This document shows, one piece after another, positions 1 through 5,026 of a DNA stretch of 7,010 nucleotides (within the stretch, counting starts at the first letter, position 1; each line of letters opens with the position of its first letter). The translations under genes were made by a program, and so were the position numbers. Source of the stretch: an uncultured Eubacteriales bacterium (GTDB lineage Bacteria > Bacillota > Clostridia > Oscillospirales > Oscillospiraceae); the NCBI GenBank assembly GCA_900549865.1, contig URPU01000103.1, positions 1 through 7,010 on the forward strand, written 5' to 3'. Below the pieces are notes generated by a model that saw only the letters and a list, made by a program, of their open reading frames with translations, made no database searches and had not been told where the DNA came from.

Positions 1-292
1 CCCTGCACACATCTGATTCGCCGATGAATGGCGGGAATGTACCTTTGCTCTTTTCAGCGGATTGCATTACAAGACTTCATCGCACCCTTGCCTCCCTTGA
101 AAAGGGAGGTGGCAAAAATCTACAGATTTTTGCCGGTGGGATTCTTGCGTCGAATGTCCGCAGCCTGTGCCATAGAGCAGCTAGGCGCAAGCGGCCGTCG
201 CAGCCGCATAGCCAATCCCTCAGTCACGGTCATACATAAAGTATGCCCGTGCCAGCCCCCTTTGCAAGGGGGCCATGAAATGGCAATGGACA
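1..292. repeat. Repeat copy 1 (core 1-273 plus linker 274-292)
   Basis: First visible copy of the array. Its core runs from CCCTGCACAC to the GCCCCCTT/AAGGGGGC hairpin. The linker is 19 nt (CATGAAATGGCAATGGACA), one base longer than linker 2 and with an A instead of G at its last base. The window begins exactly at the core's first base, so any preceding linker or copy is invisible. Confidence 0.9.
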
Positions 293-583
293 CCCTGCAC
301 ACATCTGATTCGCCGATGAATGGCGGGAATGTACCTTTGCTCTTTTCAGCGGATTGCATTACAAGACTTCATCGCACCCTTGCCTCCCTTGAAAAGGGAG
401 GTGGCAAAAATCTACAGATTTTTGCCGGTGGGATTCTTGCGTCGAATGTCCGCAGCCTGTGCCATAGAGCAGCTAGGCGCAAGCGGCCGTCGCAGCCGCA
501 TAGCCAATCCCTCAGTCACGGTCATACATAAAGTATGCCCGTGCCAGCCCCCTTTGCAAGGGGGCAAGAAATGGCAATGGACG
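293..583. repeat. Repeat copy 2 (core 293-565 plus linker 566-583)
   Basis: Second copy; the core reads the same as copy 1. The linker is 18 nt (AAGAAATGGCAATGGACG) and differs from linker 1 by a one-base deletion plus base changes. The copies can therefore be told apart only at the linkers. Confidence 0.92.
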
Positions 584-856
584 CCCTGCACACATCTGAT
601 TCGCCGATGAATGGCGGGAATGTACCTTTGCTCTTTTCAGCGGATTGCATTACAAGACTTCATCGCACCCTTGCCTCCCTTGAAAAGGGAGGTGGCAAAA
701 ATCTACAGATTTTTGCCGGTGGGATTCTTGCGTCGAATGTCCGCAGCCTGTGCCATAGAGCAGCTAGGCGCAAGCGGCCGTCGCAGCCGCATAGCCAATC
801 CCTCAGTCACGGTCATACATAAAGTATGCCCGTGCCAGCCCCCTTTGCAAGGGGGC
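584..856. repeat. Repeat copy 3 (core only)
   Basis: Third copy; its 273-bp core reads the same as the other two and ends with the GCCCCCTT/AAGGGGGC hairpin. After 856 the first few bases (CAAGA) still resemble the linkers, then the sequence becomes unique (AGGCACACAACG) and leads to the terminator. This marks the right boundary of the array. Confidence 0.92.
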
Positions 857-887
857 CAAGAGGCACACAACGATCAATACACATCCT

Positions 888-917
888 GCACTCCCGGCGC
901 GGCCGGGAGTGCTTTTT
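888..917 (+). terminator. Rho-independent terminator, + strand
   Basis: A perfect 11-bp stem GCACTCCCGGC/GCCGGGAGTGC (888-898 with 902-912) closes a 3-nt GCG loop and is followed directly by TTTTT. On the minus strand the stem is not followed by a T run, so it should act only on rightward transcription. It would stop transcripts crossing the repeat array, presumably from a gene left of the window, before they reach the dnaA promoter. Confidence 0.9.
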
Positions 918-959
918 ATTACCATGCCTTTTTATTACTACTTTATTATATTATAGATA

Positions 960-988
960 TTGCAATAGAGGCCAAAGTTTGATATAAT
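960..988 (+). promoter_or_regulatory. dnaA promoter, sigma-A type
   Basis: The -35 element TTGCAA (960-965) and the perfect -10 element TATAAT (983-988) are 17 bp apart, and a TG one base upstream of the -10 (980-981) makes it an extended -10. Transcription would start near 994-996, giving a leader of about 38 nt. The leader can form a small hairpin (TGCGC/GCGCA, 1001-1015). The whole 913-990 stretch is AT-rich. No DnaA box lies in or near the promoter, so the usual DnaA autorepression is not evident from sequence. Confidence 0.85.
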
Positions 989-1022
989 AACATGATTCAA
1001 TGCGCGGACTGCGCAGAGTAAC

Positions 1023-1028
1023 GAGGTG
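1023..1028 (+). promoter_or_regulatory. dnaA ribosome binding site, decides the start
   Basis: GAGGTG matches the anti-Shine-Dalgarno sequence and sits 4 nt before the ATG at 1033. The in-frame ATG at 1000 would lie only about 5 nt from the predicted transcript start and has no ribosome site. It would add an atypical 11-residue extension, so 1033 is preferred. Confidence 0.85.
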
Positions 1029-1032
1029 GCAC

Positions 1033-2340
1033 ATGAATTCTCTGAACGACATATGGCAGGAGATAATAAAGATACTGTCAAAGCAGCTCACGCCGACGGC
1101 CATAGAGACGTGGTTTTCCGACTGTGAGCCGGTGGAGATCGACGACTGCCGCCTTGTCATACACACGTCGTCGGATTTCAAGCGCCGCATAATCGCCGAC
1201 AGGTTCAGCGGCACGATAAAGGCCGCGCTTTCAGACCTGTTCTCCTGCGAGTTTGAGCTGACGATACTCGCGGGCGACGAGATAAAGGACTATGAAAGCG
1301 GCAAAAATGAGGACAGCCTCCTGCCGGAAATGGCGGGCTATACCTTTGACCGCTTCATCGTGGGCAACTCCAACAAGTTCGCGCACGCGGCGGCCATCGC
1401 CGTGGCGGAAAAGCCGGGCGCGGCGTACAACCCCCTGTTCATCTACGGCAACTCCGGCCTCGGCAAGACGCATCTGCTCCTTGCGATAGGACAGGCCATC
1501 CACGAGAGGGAGCCGAACAAAAAGCTCGCCTACATCAAGGGCGACGACTTCACGAACCAGATGGTCCGCTCGATAAAGGACGGCACGGTCGAGGATTTCA
1601 GGATGAAGTACCGCAATGTGGATCTGTTCCTCGTGGACGATATCCAGTTCATCGCGGGCAAGCGCTCGACGCAGGAGGAGTTTTTCCACACCTTCAACAA
1701 TATCTATGAGGCCGGGCACCAGATAGTCATAACCTCTGACCGGCCGCCGCTTGAAATGTCGCTTCTGGACGACAGGCTGCGCACGCGCTTTGAGGGCGGG
1801 CTCATGGCGGACATACAGCCGCCGGACCTTGAAACGCGCATGGCCATAACCCGCAACAAGGCCGCCCAGCTCGGCCTTATCCTGTCGGATGACGCGGTGT
1901 CGTACATTGCGGAGAACATCACGGCCAATATCCGCCAGATAGAGGGCGTCATAAAGCGCCTGACGGCCTATAAGGAGATACTTGACTACACGATAACCAT
2001 CGACTCCGTCAAGCGCGCGATAAAGGACGTCATCCGCACAGGGGAATACATCCCCACGCCGGAGCGCATCATCAGCGAGACGGCGCGCTTCTACTCCCTG
2101 CGGGAGGAGGATCTGCGCGGGCAGAACAGATCGCGCAATACGGCCATGGCGCGGCAGGTGTCGATGTACCTTATGCGCTCGCTGACGAATCTCTCGCTGA
2201 AGGATATCGGCGTGGAGTATGAGGACAGAAACCACGCAACGGTTTTGAGCTCCATCCGCAAGGTGGAGGACCTTCTCAAAACAGACCCGAAAATGGCGGG
2301 CACGATAAGAGATATCACGTCAAATATCAACTCCGTCTGA
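1033..2340 (+). CDS. dnaA: Chromosomal replication initiator protein DnaA
   Basis: DnaA is the AAA+ ATPase that binds DnaA boxes, oligomerises as DnaA-ATP and melts oriC. The 435-residue protein is slightly shorter than B. subtilis DnaA (446), mainly through a short domain II linker around residues 80-100. Domain I occupies about 1-80 (IWQEIIKIL near the N-terminus). The AAA+ core shows Walker A GNSGLGKTH (139-147), Walker B LFLVDDIQF (198-206), sensor 1 ITSDRPP (233-239), box VII RLRTRFEGG with its arginines (248-256) and sensor 2 NIRQIEGVIKRL (299-310). Domain IV has the helix-turn-helix signature ending DRNHATVLSS (398-407), where most DnaAs read GRDHTTVxHA. Box VII has FEGGL instead of the common FEWGL. 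The start is ATG 1033, chosen on its ribosome site and leader length. It is followed by the putative oriC and dnaN, the classic Bacillota order. Identity is certain; the effect of the domain IV changes is unknown. Confidence 0.99.
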   Translation: MNSLNDIWQEIIKILSKQLTPTAIETWFSDCEPVEIDDCRLVIHTSSDFKRRIIADRFSGTIKAALSDLFSCEFELTILAGDEIKDYESGKNEDSLLPEMAGYTFDRFIVGNSNKFAHAAAIAVAEKPGAAYNPLFIYGNSGLGKTHLLLAIGQAIHEREPNKKLAYIKGDDFTNQMVRSIKDGTVEDFRMKYRNVDLFLVDDIQFIAGKRSTQEEFFHTFNNIYEAGHQIVITSDRPPLEMSLLDDRLRTRFEGGLMADIQPPDLETRMAITRNKAAQLGLILSDDAVSYIAENITANIRQIEGVIKRLTAYKEILDYTITIDSVKRAIKDVIRTGEYIPTPERIISETARFYSLREEDLRGQNRSRNTAMARQVSMYLMRSLTNLSLKDIGVEYEDRNHATVLSSIRKVEDLLKTDPKMAGTIRDITSNINSV

Positions 2341-2347
2341 CGGCGGG

Positions 2348-2373
2348 ATTTTCCACAATCCGCTGTGGAAAAT
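2348..2373. promoter_or_regulatory. Convergent pair of DnaA boxes forming a perfect inverted repeat
   Basis: TTTTCCACA on the + strand (2349-2357) faces TGTGGAAAA (2364-2372, the same box on the minus strand) across 6 bp. With the outer A/T pair the arms are 10 bp and perfect. Both fit the relaxed consensus TTWTNCACA. The pair starts 7 nt after the dnaA stop codon, so in RNA it could also form a hairpin at the 3' end of the dnaA message. Confidence 0.8.
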
Positions 2374-2384
2374 GAAAAGCCGCG

Positions 2385-2393
2385 TGTGGAAAG
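2385..2393 (-). promoter_or_regulatory. DnaA-box-like site
   Basis: Reads CTTTCCACA on the minus strand, one base off TTTTCCACA. It lies in the same orientation as the box at 2364-2372 and exactly 21 bp from it, about two helical turns, which places both on the same face of the DNA. Confidence 0.65.
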
Positions 2394-2394
2394 T

Positions 2395-2414
2395 CATGGC
2401 CGCCGCGGCCCATG
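2395..2414. repeat. GC-rich inverted repeat inside oriC
   Basis: CATGGCCG (2395-2402) pairs with CGGCCCATG (2406-2414) with one bulged C and a 3-nt CCG loop. It lies almost exactly between the DnaA-box-like sites at 2385-2393 and 2413-2421 and overlaps the second by two bases. No T run follows it, so it is not a standard terminator. Confidence 0.55.
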
Positions 2415-2421
2415 TGGAAAA
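2413..2421 (-). promoter_or_regulatory. DnaA box
   Basis: TGTGGAAAA on the + strand is TTTTCCACA on the minus strand, identical to the boxes at 2349-2357 and 2364-2372. It is the third exact occurrence of this 9-mer in the spacer. Confidence 0.75.
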
Positions 2422-2441
2422 CGCGAAAAACACGCACAATT

Positions 2442-2450
2442 TTGTCCACA
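2442..2450 (+). promoter_or_regulatory. DnaA-box-like site
   Basis: TTGTCCACA is one base off TTATCCACA. It points toward the AT-rich unwinding region, the orientation expected for boxes that load DnaA onto it. Confidence 0.65.
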
Positions 2451-2484
2451 CGGAAAAGCGAGTGTTTTCAACGCCCGGCGCGGG

Positions 2485-2493
2485 TTTTCAACA
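2485..2493 (+). promoter_or_regulatory. Degenerate DnaA-box-like site next to the unwinding element
   Basis: TTTTCAACA differs from TTTTCCACA by one base but at a normally invariant C. A further degraded copy, TTTTCAACG, lies at 2465-2473, and the GC block 2473-2484 separates the two. The position, 10 bp before the triplet repeat, is where a loading box is expected, so a weak site is plausible. Confidence 0.4.
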
Positions 2494-2540
2494 TAAATTT
2501 TTTCTAATACTAATAATACTAAAAATATTATCCTTTATTT
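2494..2540. other. AT-rich DNA unwinding element with DnaA-trio-like triplets
   Basis: From 2494 to 2530 nearly every base is A or T. Within it, 2504-2521 reads on the + strand as CTA ATA CTA ATA ATA CTA. The complementary strand, read 3' to 5', is therefore GAT TAT GAT TAT TAT GAT, with A at every middle position and T at every third position. DnaA-trios, the single-strand DnaA binding motif known from B. subtilis, are 3'-[G/A]A[T/A]-5' repeats with the middle A most conserved. Three triplets fit exactly and three differ only in the first base. Position and polarity relative to the boxes agree. Confidence 0.7.
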
Positions 2541-2552
2541 ACTGACAGAGAA

Positions 2553-2560
2553 AAAGGAGG
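2553..2560 (+). promoter_or_regulatory. dnaN ribosome binding site, decides the start
   Basis: AAAGGAGG lies 9 nt before ATG 2570. The in-frame TTG at 2564 is only 3 nt away, too close for this site, so ATG 2570 is preferred. I found no convincing separate dnaN promoter in the AT-rich stretch upstream. Confidence 0.85.
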
Positions 2561-2569
2561 AGTTTGAAA

Positions 2570-3682
2570 ATGAAGTTTTCATGCGAGAAGTACGCCCTGC
2601 AGAATGCGATAGCGATCGCGTCGAGGGCCGCGGCGTCGAAAAGCCCCATCCCTGCGCTGGAGGGGCTGCTGATAACCGCGCGCGGCGGCGTGCGCGTGAC
2701 GGGCTATGACCTCAAGAAGGGTATATATACGAATATGGAGGCCGACACCGACCAGATAGGCGACATCGTCGTCGGCGCGAAGCTTTTTGGCGAAATGATA
2801 CGCCGTATGCCGGACGGGATAGTGACCGTGACGGCGGATGAGAAGAACAACGTCCAGGTCAGGTGCGGCAAAAGTGAATTCAACTTCATGGGCATAAGCC
2901 CGGAGGACTATCCCGAGATACCGGTGGTGGAGGGGATAAACAACATCTCCCTTCCGCAGAAGATATTGAAGAGCATGATAAACCAGACCATCTTCGCCGT
3001 GTCGGAGAGTGAGGTCCGCCCCATATACACGGGCGTGCTGTTTGAAATAGACGGCGATACGCTGACGCTCGTCGCGGTGGACGGATACCGCCTCGCCAAG
3101 CGCTGCGAGAGGATAGAGGGCGCAAAGCTTGAAAACTGCACCTTCGTCGTGCCCGGCTCATCGCTGACGGATATTGAGCGCATCTGCACCGACGACGACA
3201 GCGAGGTGAAGATATCCGTCGGGGATAAGCATATCTCCTTCGTCATTGGCGACACCGTGCTTGTCAGCCGCCGTCTGGAGGGCGAATTCCTCAACTACAG
3301 AAAGTCCATCCCGGAGGAGTTCCGCTACACCGTCGAGGTCGGCAGAAGCGAGCTTATCAGCACCATTGACCGCGTCGCCCTCATCGTCAGCGTGAAGAAC
3401 TCCAGCCCCGTGCGCATGACCTTCAACGACGGCAGCATCGACTGCCTCTGCGTCACGCCCATCGGCAAGGCGGAGGACGTCTGTCTGTGCGAGGGCAGCG
3501 GCGAGGGGATGGAGATTGGCTTCAACGACAGATACCTGACCGACGCGCTGAAGGCCGCGGGCTGCGACAGGCTGAACATCAATATAAACACCTCGTCCTC
3601 CCCCTGCATAATCACCGCCGCGGACGGCAGCAAGAACTTCGTGTACATGATACTCCCCGTCCGCCTGCGCGCGGGTGATTGA
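2570..3682 (+). CDS. dnaN: DNA polymerase III beta subunit (sliding clamp)
   Basis: DnaN forms the dimeric ring that tethers the replicative polymerase and many repair proteins to DNA. The 370-residue product has the usual length and covers all three clamp domains, from MKFSCEKYALQNAI at the N-terminus to a C-terminal YMILPVRL (359-366). Residues matching the partner-binding pocket are visible in VDGYRLA (170-176, commonly TDxHRLA) and PVRL (363-366). The protein runs four residues (RAGD) beyond the PxRL motif, where many clamps end. Other family signatures are RPIYTGVLFE (150-159), the LEGEFLNYRKSIP segment (236-248) and FNDRYLTDALKA (318-329). ATG 2570 was chosen because its GGAGG site is well spaced. 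The gene follows oriC and is 16 nt from yaaA, probably in one operon with it. Confidence 0.99.
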   Translation: MKFSCEKYALQNAIAIASRAAASKSPIPALEGLLITARGGVRVTGYDLKKGIYTNMEADTDQIGDIVVGAKLFGEMIRRMPDGIVTVTADEKNNVQVRCGKSEFNFMGISPEDYPEIPVVEGINNISLPQKILKSMINQTIFAVSESEVRPIYTGVLFEIDGDTLTLVAVDGYRLAKRCERIEGAKLENCTFVVPGSSLTDIERICTDDDSEVKISVGDKHISFVIGDTVLVSRRLEGEFLNYRKSIPEEFRYTVEVGRSELISTIDRVALIVSVKNSSPVRMTFNDGSIDCLCVTPIGKAEDVCLCEGSGEGMEIGFNDRYLTDALKAAGCDRLNININTSSSPCIITAADGSKNFVYMILPVRLRAGD

Positions 3683-3694
3683 TTGGAAATCAAT
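3678..3694 (+). promoter_or_regulatory. Small inverted repeat spanning the dnaN stop codon before yaaA
   Basis: ATTGATT (3678-3684) pairs with AATCAAT (3688-3694) around a GGA loop. The dnaN stop codon TGA (3680-3682) lies in the left arm, and the only weak ribosome-site-like bases for yaaA (GGAA, 3685-3688) lie in and beside the loop. A ribosome finishing dnaN would open this hairpin, which would suit translational coupling. The stem is AT-rich and may be weak. Confidence 0.4.
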
Positions 3695-3698
3695 AATT

Positions 3699-3911
3699 AT
3701 GGAAAAAATAGCTATAACAACTGAATTTATCAAGCTCGACGCGTTTTTGAAGTTTGCCGCGCTTGTCGGTACAGGCGGCGAGGCGAAGTTCGTCATAAGC
3801 GAGGGTATGGTCGCCGTCAACGGCGAGACCTGCACCCAGCGCGGGAAGAAGCTGCACCCCGGCGACAGAGTCAGCTTTGCCGGGAACGAGCTTGAAGTGA
3901 CGGCGGAATGA
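3699..3911 (+). CDS. yaaA: S4-domain RNA-binding protein YaaA
   Basis: This 70-residue protein matches the YaaA family (71 aa in B. subtilis), a single S4 RNA-binding domain encoded between dnaN and recF in many Bacillota. Family features seen are IKLDAFLKFAALVGTGGEAKFVISEG (about residues 10-35), VAVNGE (37-42) and RGKKLHPGD (46-54), the last being the usual S4 turn. The S4 fold binds structured RNA, and a role linked to ribosomes or replication timing has not been settled from sequence. ATG 3699 gives the family's usual length; an upstream GTG at 3675 would overlap dnaN and add eight unconserved residues. Its ribosome site is weak. The stop codon overlaps the recF start in ATGA, which suggests coupled translation. 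Confidence 0.93.
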   Translation: MEKIAITTEFIKLDAFLKFAALVGTGGEAKFVISEGMVAVNGETCTQRGKKLHPGDRVSFAGNELEVTAE

Positions 3912-5014
3912 GGATAGTAAGGATCGCGCTGAACGGCTTTCGCAACTACGAGTGGGAGACGGTGGAGCTTGCCCCCGGCACGAACGTGATAAGCGGACAG
4001 AACGCGCAGGGGAAAACGAACCTTCTGGAGAGCGTGTACATGCTGTCCACCGGGAGGAGCTTCCGCACCCGCTTCGATAAGGAGCTTGTCGGCTTCGGCT
4101 TTTCCTCGGCGGAGATATTGGCCGACGTCATCAGCCATGAGCGGGAGCAGACGATAAATATCGCCCTGCGCCCCGGCCAGACAAAGAAGATAAGCGTCAA
4201 CGGCGTGAAGAAAACCGCGTCGGAGTTATCCGAGACCGTGAACACCGTCCTATTTTGTCCGGACGACCTCAACCTCATAAAGGAGGGGGCGGCCGTGCGC
4301 CGCCGTCTGATGGACAACGCCATAAGCCAGATACGCCCGCGCTATGCCGGGTATCTGGCGGAGTTCAACCGTTTGTATGAGCATAAGACCCGCATTCTGA
4401 AGGACTGGCATGAAAAGCCGTCTCTGCTTGAGACGCTGGACGAGTTTTCCGACGGGATGTGCCGCGCCAGCGCACAGCTCATCCGGTACCGCGCGGCCTT
4501 TGCGGCGCGGCTCGGCAAGGCGGCGGGGCCGATACACGGGGAGTTCTCCGGCGAGGGAGAGAGGCTGGAGCTGAGCTATAAAACGGTCAGCACGGTGAAG
4601 GACCCCTTCGCCAGTGCAAAGGAGATATATTACGACGTGTGTGAGCATCAGGAACGGCACCGCCAGGCGGAGCTTGACGCGCAGCAGTGCCTGACGGGCG
4701 CGCACAAGGACGACCTTGAAATATTCATAAACGGCACGGCGGCCCGCAGCTTCGCTTCACAGGGGCAGACGCGCACGGCGGCGCTGTCGCTGAAGCTGGC
4801 GGAGAGGGAGATATTCCTTGCCGAAACGGGGGAGTATCCCATACTGCTGCTGGACGATGTGCTGTCCGAGCTTGACAGCCGCCGTCAGGAGTTTGTATTG
4901 AACCGCATCGGCGGCGGGCAGACGCTTATAACCTGCTGTGAGGATGAGGGCATATCCAGCCGCACGGGCGGACGGGTGCTGTTCATCGAAAAGGGCAGGA
5001 TAAAGCCGCGCTGA
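3908..5014 (+). CDS. recF: DNA replication and repair protein RecF
   Basis: RecF is an SMC/ABC-like ATPase that, with RecO and RecR, helps load RecA at single-strand gaps and stalled forks. The 368-residue protein is full length. It opens with the family-typical RIALNGFRNY (5-14) and has Walker A GQNAQGKTN (30-38), the GAHKDDL segment (264-270; GPHRDD in many RecFs), the ABC signature FASQGQTRTAALSLK (282-296) and Walker B with D-loop PILLLDDVLSELD (311-323). The ATG overlaps the yaaA stop by 4 nt (ATGA) and has no strong ribosome site of its own, so translation probably depends on yaaA. remB follows after 12 nt. Confidence 0.98.
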   Translation: MRIVRIALNGFRNYEWETVELAPGTNVISGQNAQGKTNLLESVYMLSTGRSFRTRFDKELVGFGFSSAEILADVISHEREQTINIALRPGQTKKISVNGVKKTASELSETVNTVLFCPDDLNLIKEGAAVRRRLMDNAISQIRPRYAGYLAEFNRLYEHKTRILKDWHEKPSLLETLDEFSDGMCRASAQLIRYRAAFAARLGKAAGPIHGEFSGEGERLELSYKTVSTVKDPFASAKEIYYDVCEHQERHRQAELDAQQCLTGAHKDDLEIFINGTAARSFASQGQTRTAALSLKLAEREIFLAETGEYPILLLDDVLSELDSRRQEFVLNRIGGGQTLITCCEDEGISSRTGGRVLFIEKGRIKPR

Positions 5015-5026
5015 CAGGTAAAGAAA

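Larger units (their letters stand above)
1..856. repeat. Tandem array of three hairpin-rich 273-bp repeats upstream of dnaA
   Basis: Three direct copies of a 273-bp core sit head to tail at 1-273, 293-565 and 584-856, with a period of 292 then 291 bp. I saw no difference between the cores on reading. Each core carries several inverted repeats; in copy 1 these are CCTCCCTT/AAGGGAGG (91-109, 3-nt loop), GGCAAAAATCT/AGATTTTTGCC (111-134, 2-nt loop), an imperfect CACGG-T-CATAC arm (225-251, 5-nt loop) and GCCCCCTT/AAGGGGGC (255-273, 3-nt loop). The open frames inside the copies show no recognisable protein, change frame at the linkers and lack convincing ribosome sites, so I read the block as non-coding. 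No transposase or flanking target duplication is visible. The left edge may lie outside the window. It resembles intergenic repeat families of GC-rich clostridia, but I cannot name the family. Confidence 0.93.
2341..2569. other. oriC: Putative replication origin oriC in the dnaA-dnaN spacer
   Basis: The 229-bp gap between dnaA and dnaN has the parts of a bacterial origin in order. A left GC-richer half holds a cluster of DnaA-box-like sites (2349-2450) around a GC-rich hairpin. Next come a short GC block (2473-2484) and a degenerate box (2485-2493), and then an AT-only stretch with triplet periodicity (2494-2530). In B. subtilis the unwinding site also lies between dnaA and dnaN, next to dnaN, which is the same polarity. 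The assignment rests on motif content and position, not on experiment. Confidence 0.85.

Noticed and set aside
1..856. CRISPR array or insertion sequence
   Set aside because: Unit of 273 bp with near-constant linkers is far outside CRISPR repeat/spacer form; no transposase frame, no terminal inverted repeats matching across the ends and no target duplication.
884..890. TCCTGCA after copy 3 as remnant of a fourth repeat
   Set aside because: Only six or seven bases match the start of the core; within chance.
28..982. Open frames of 70-170 codons running through the repeat copies (e.g. starting at 24, 28, 320, 611)
   Set aside because: They are the same repeat translated in shifting frames, end or switch at the linkers, have no ribosome site and match no family I know; both strands are equally open by composition.
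1000..1032. Upstream dnaA start at ATG 1000
   Set aside because: No ribosome site, about 5 nt from the predicted transcript start, and adds 11 residues not expected of the family.
1231..2235. 334-codon open frame on the minus strand opposite dnaA
   Set aside because: Antisense of a certain gene; openness follows from GC-rich third positions, and the translation shows low-complexity Arg/Val/Leu composition with no motif.
2497..2531. dnaN promoter in the AT-rich stretch
   Set aside because: TATTAT at 2526-2531 has no -35 at a workable distance; AT richness is better explained by the unwinding element.
3158..4138. 326-codon minus-strand frame across dnaN, yaaA and the start of recF
   Set aside because: Shadow of three well-identified + strand genes; no recognisable domain.
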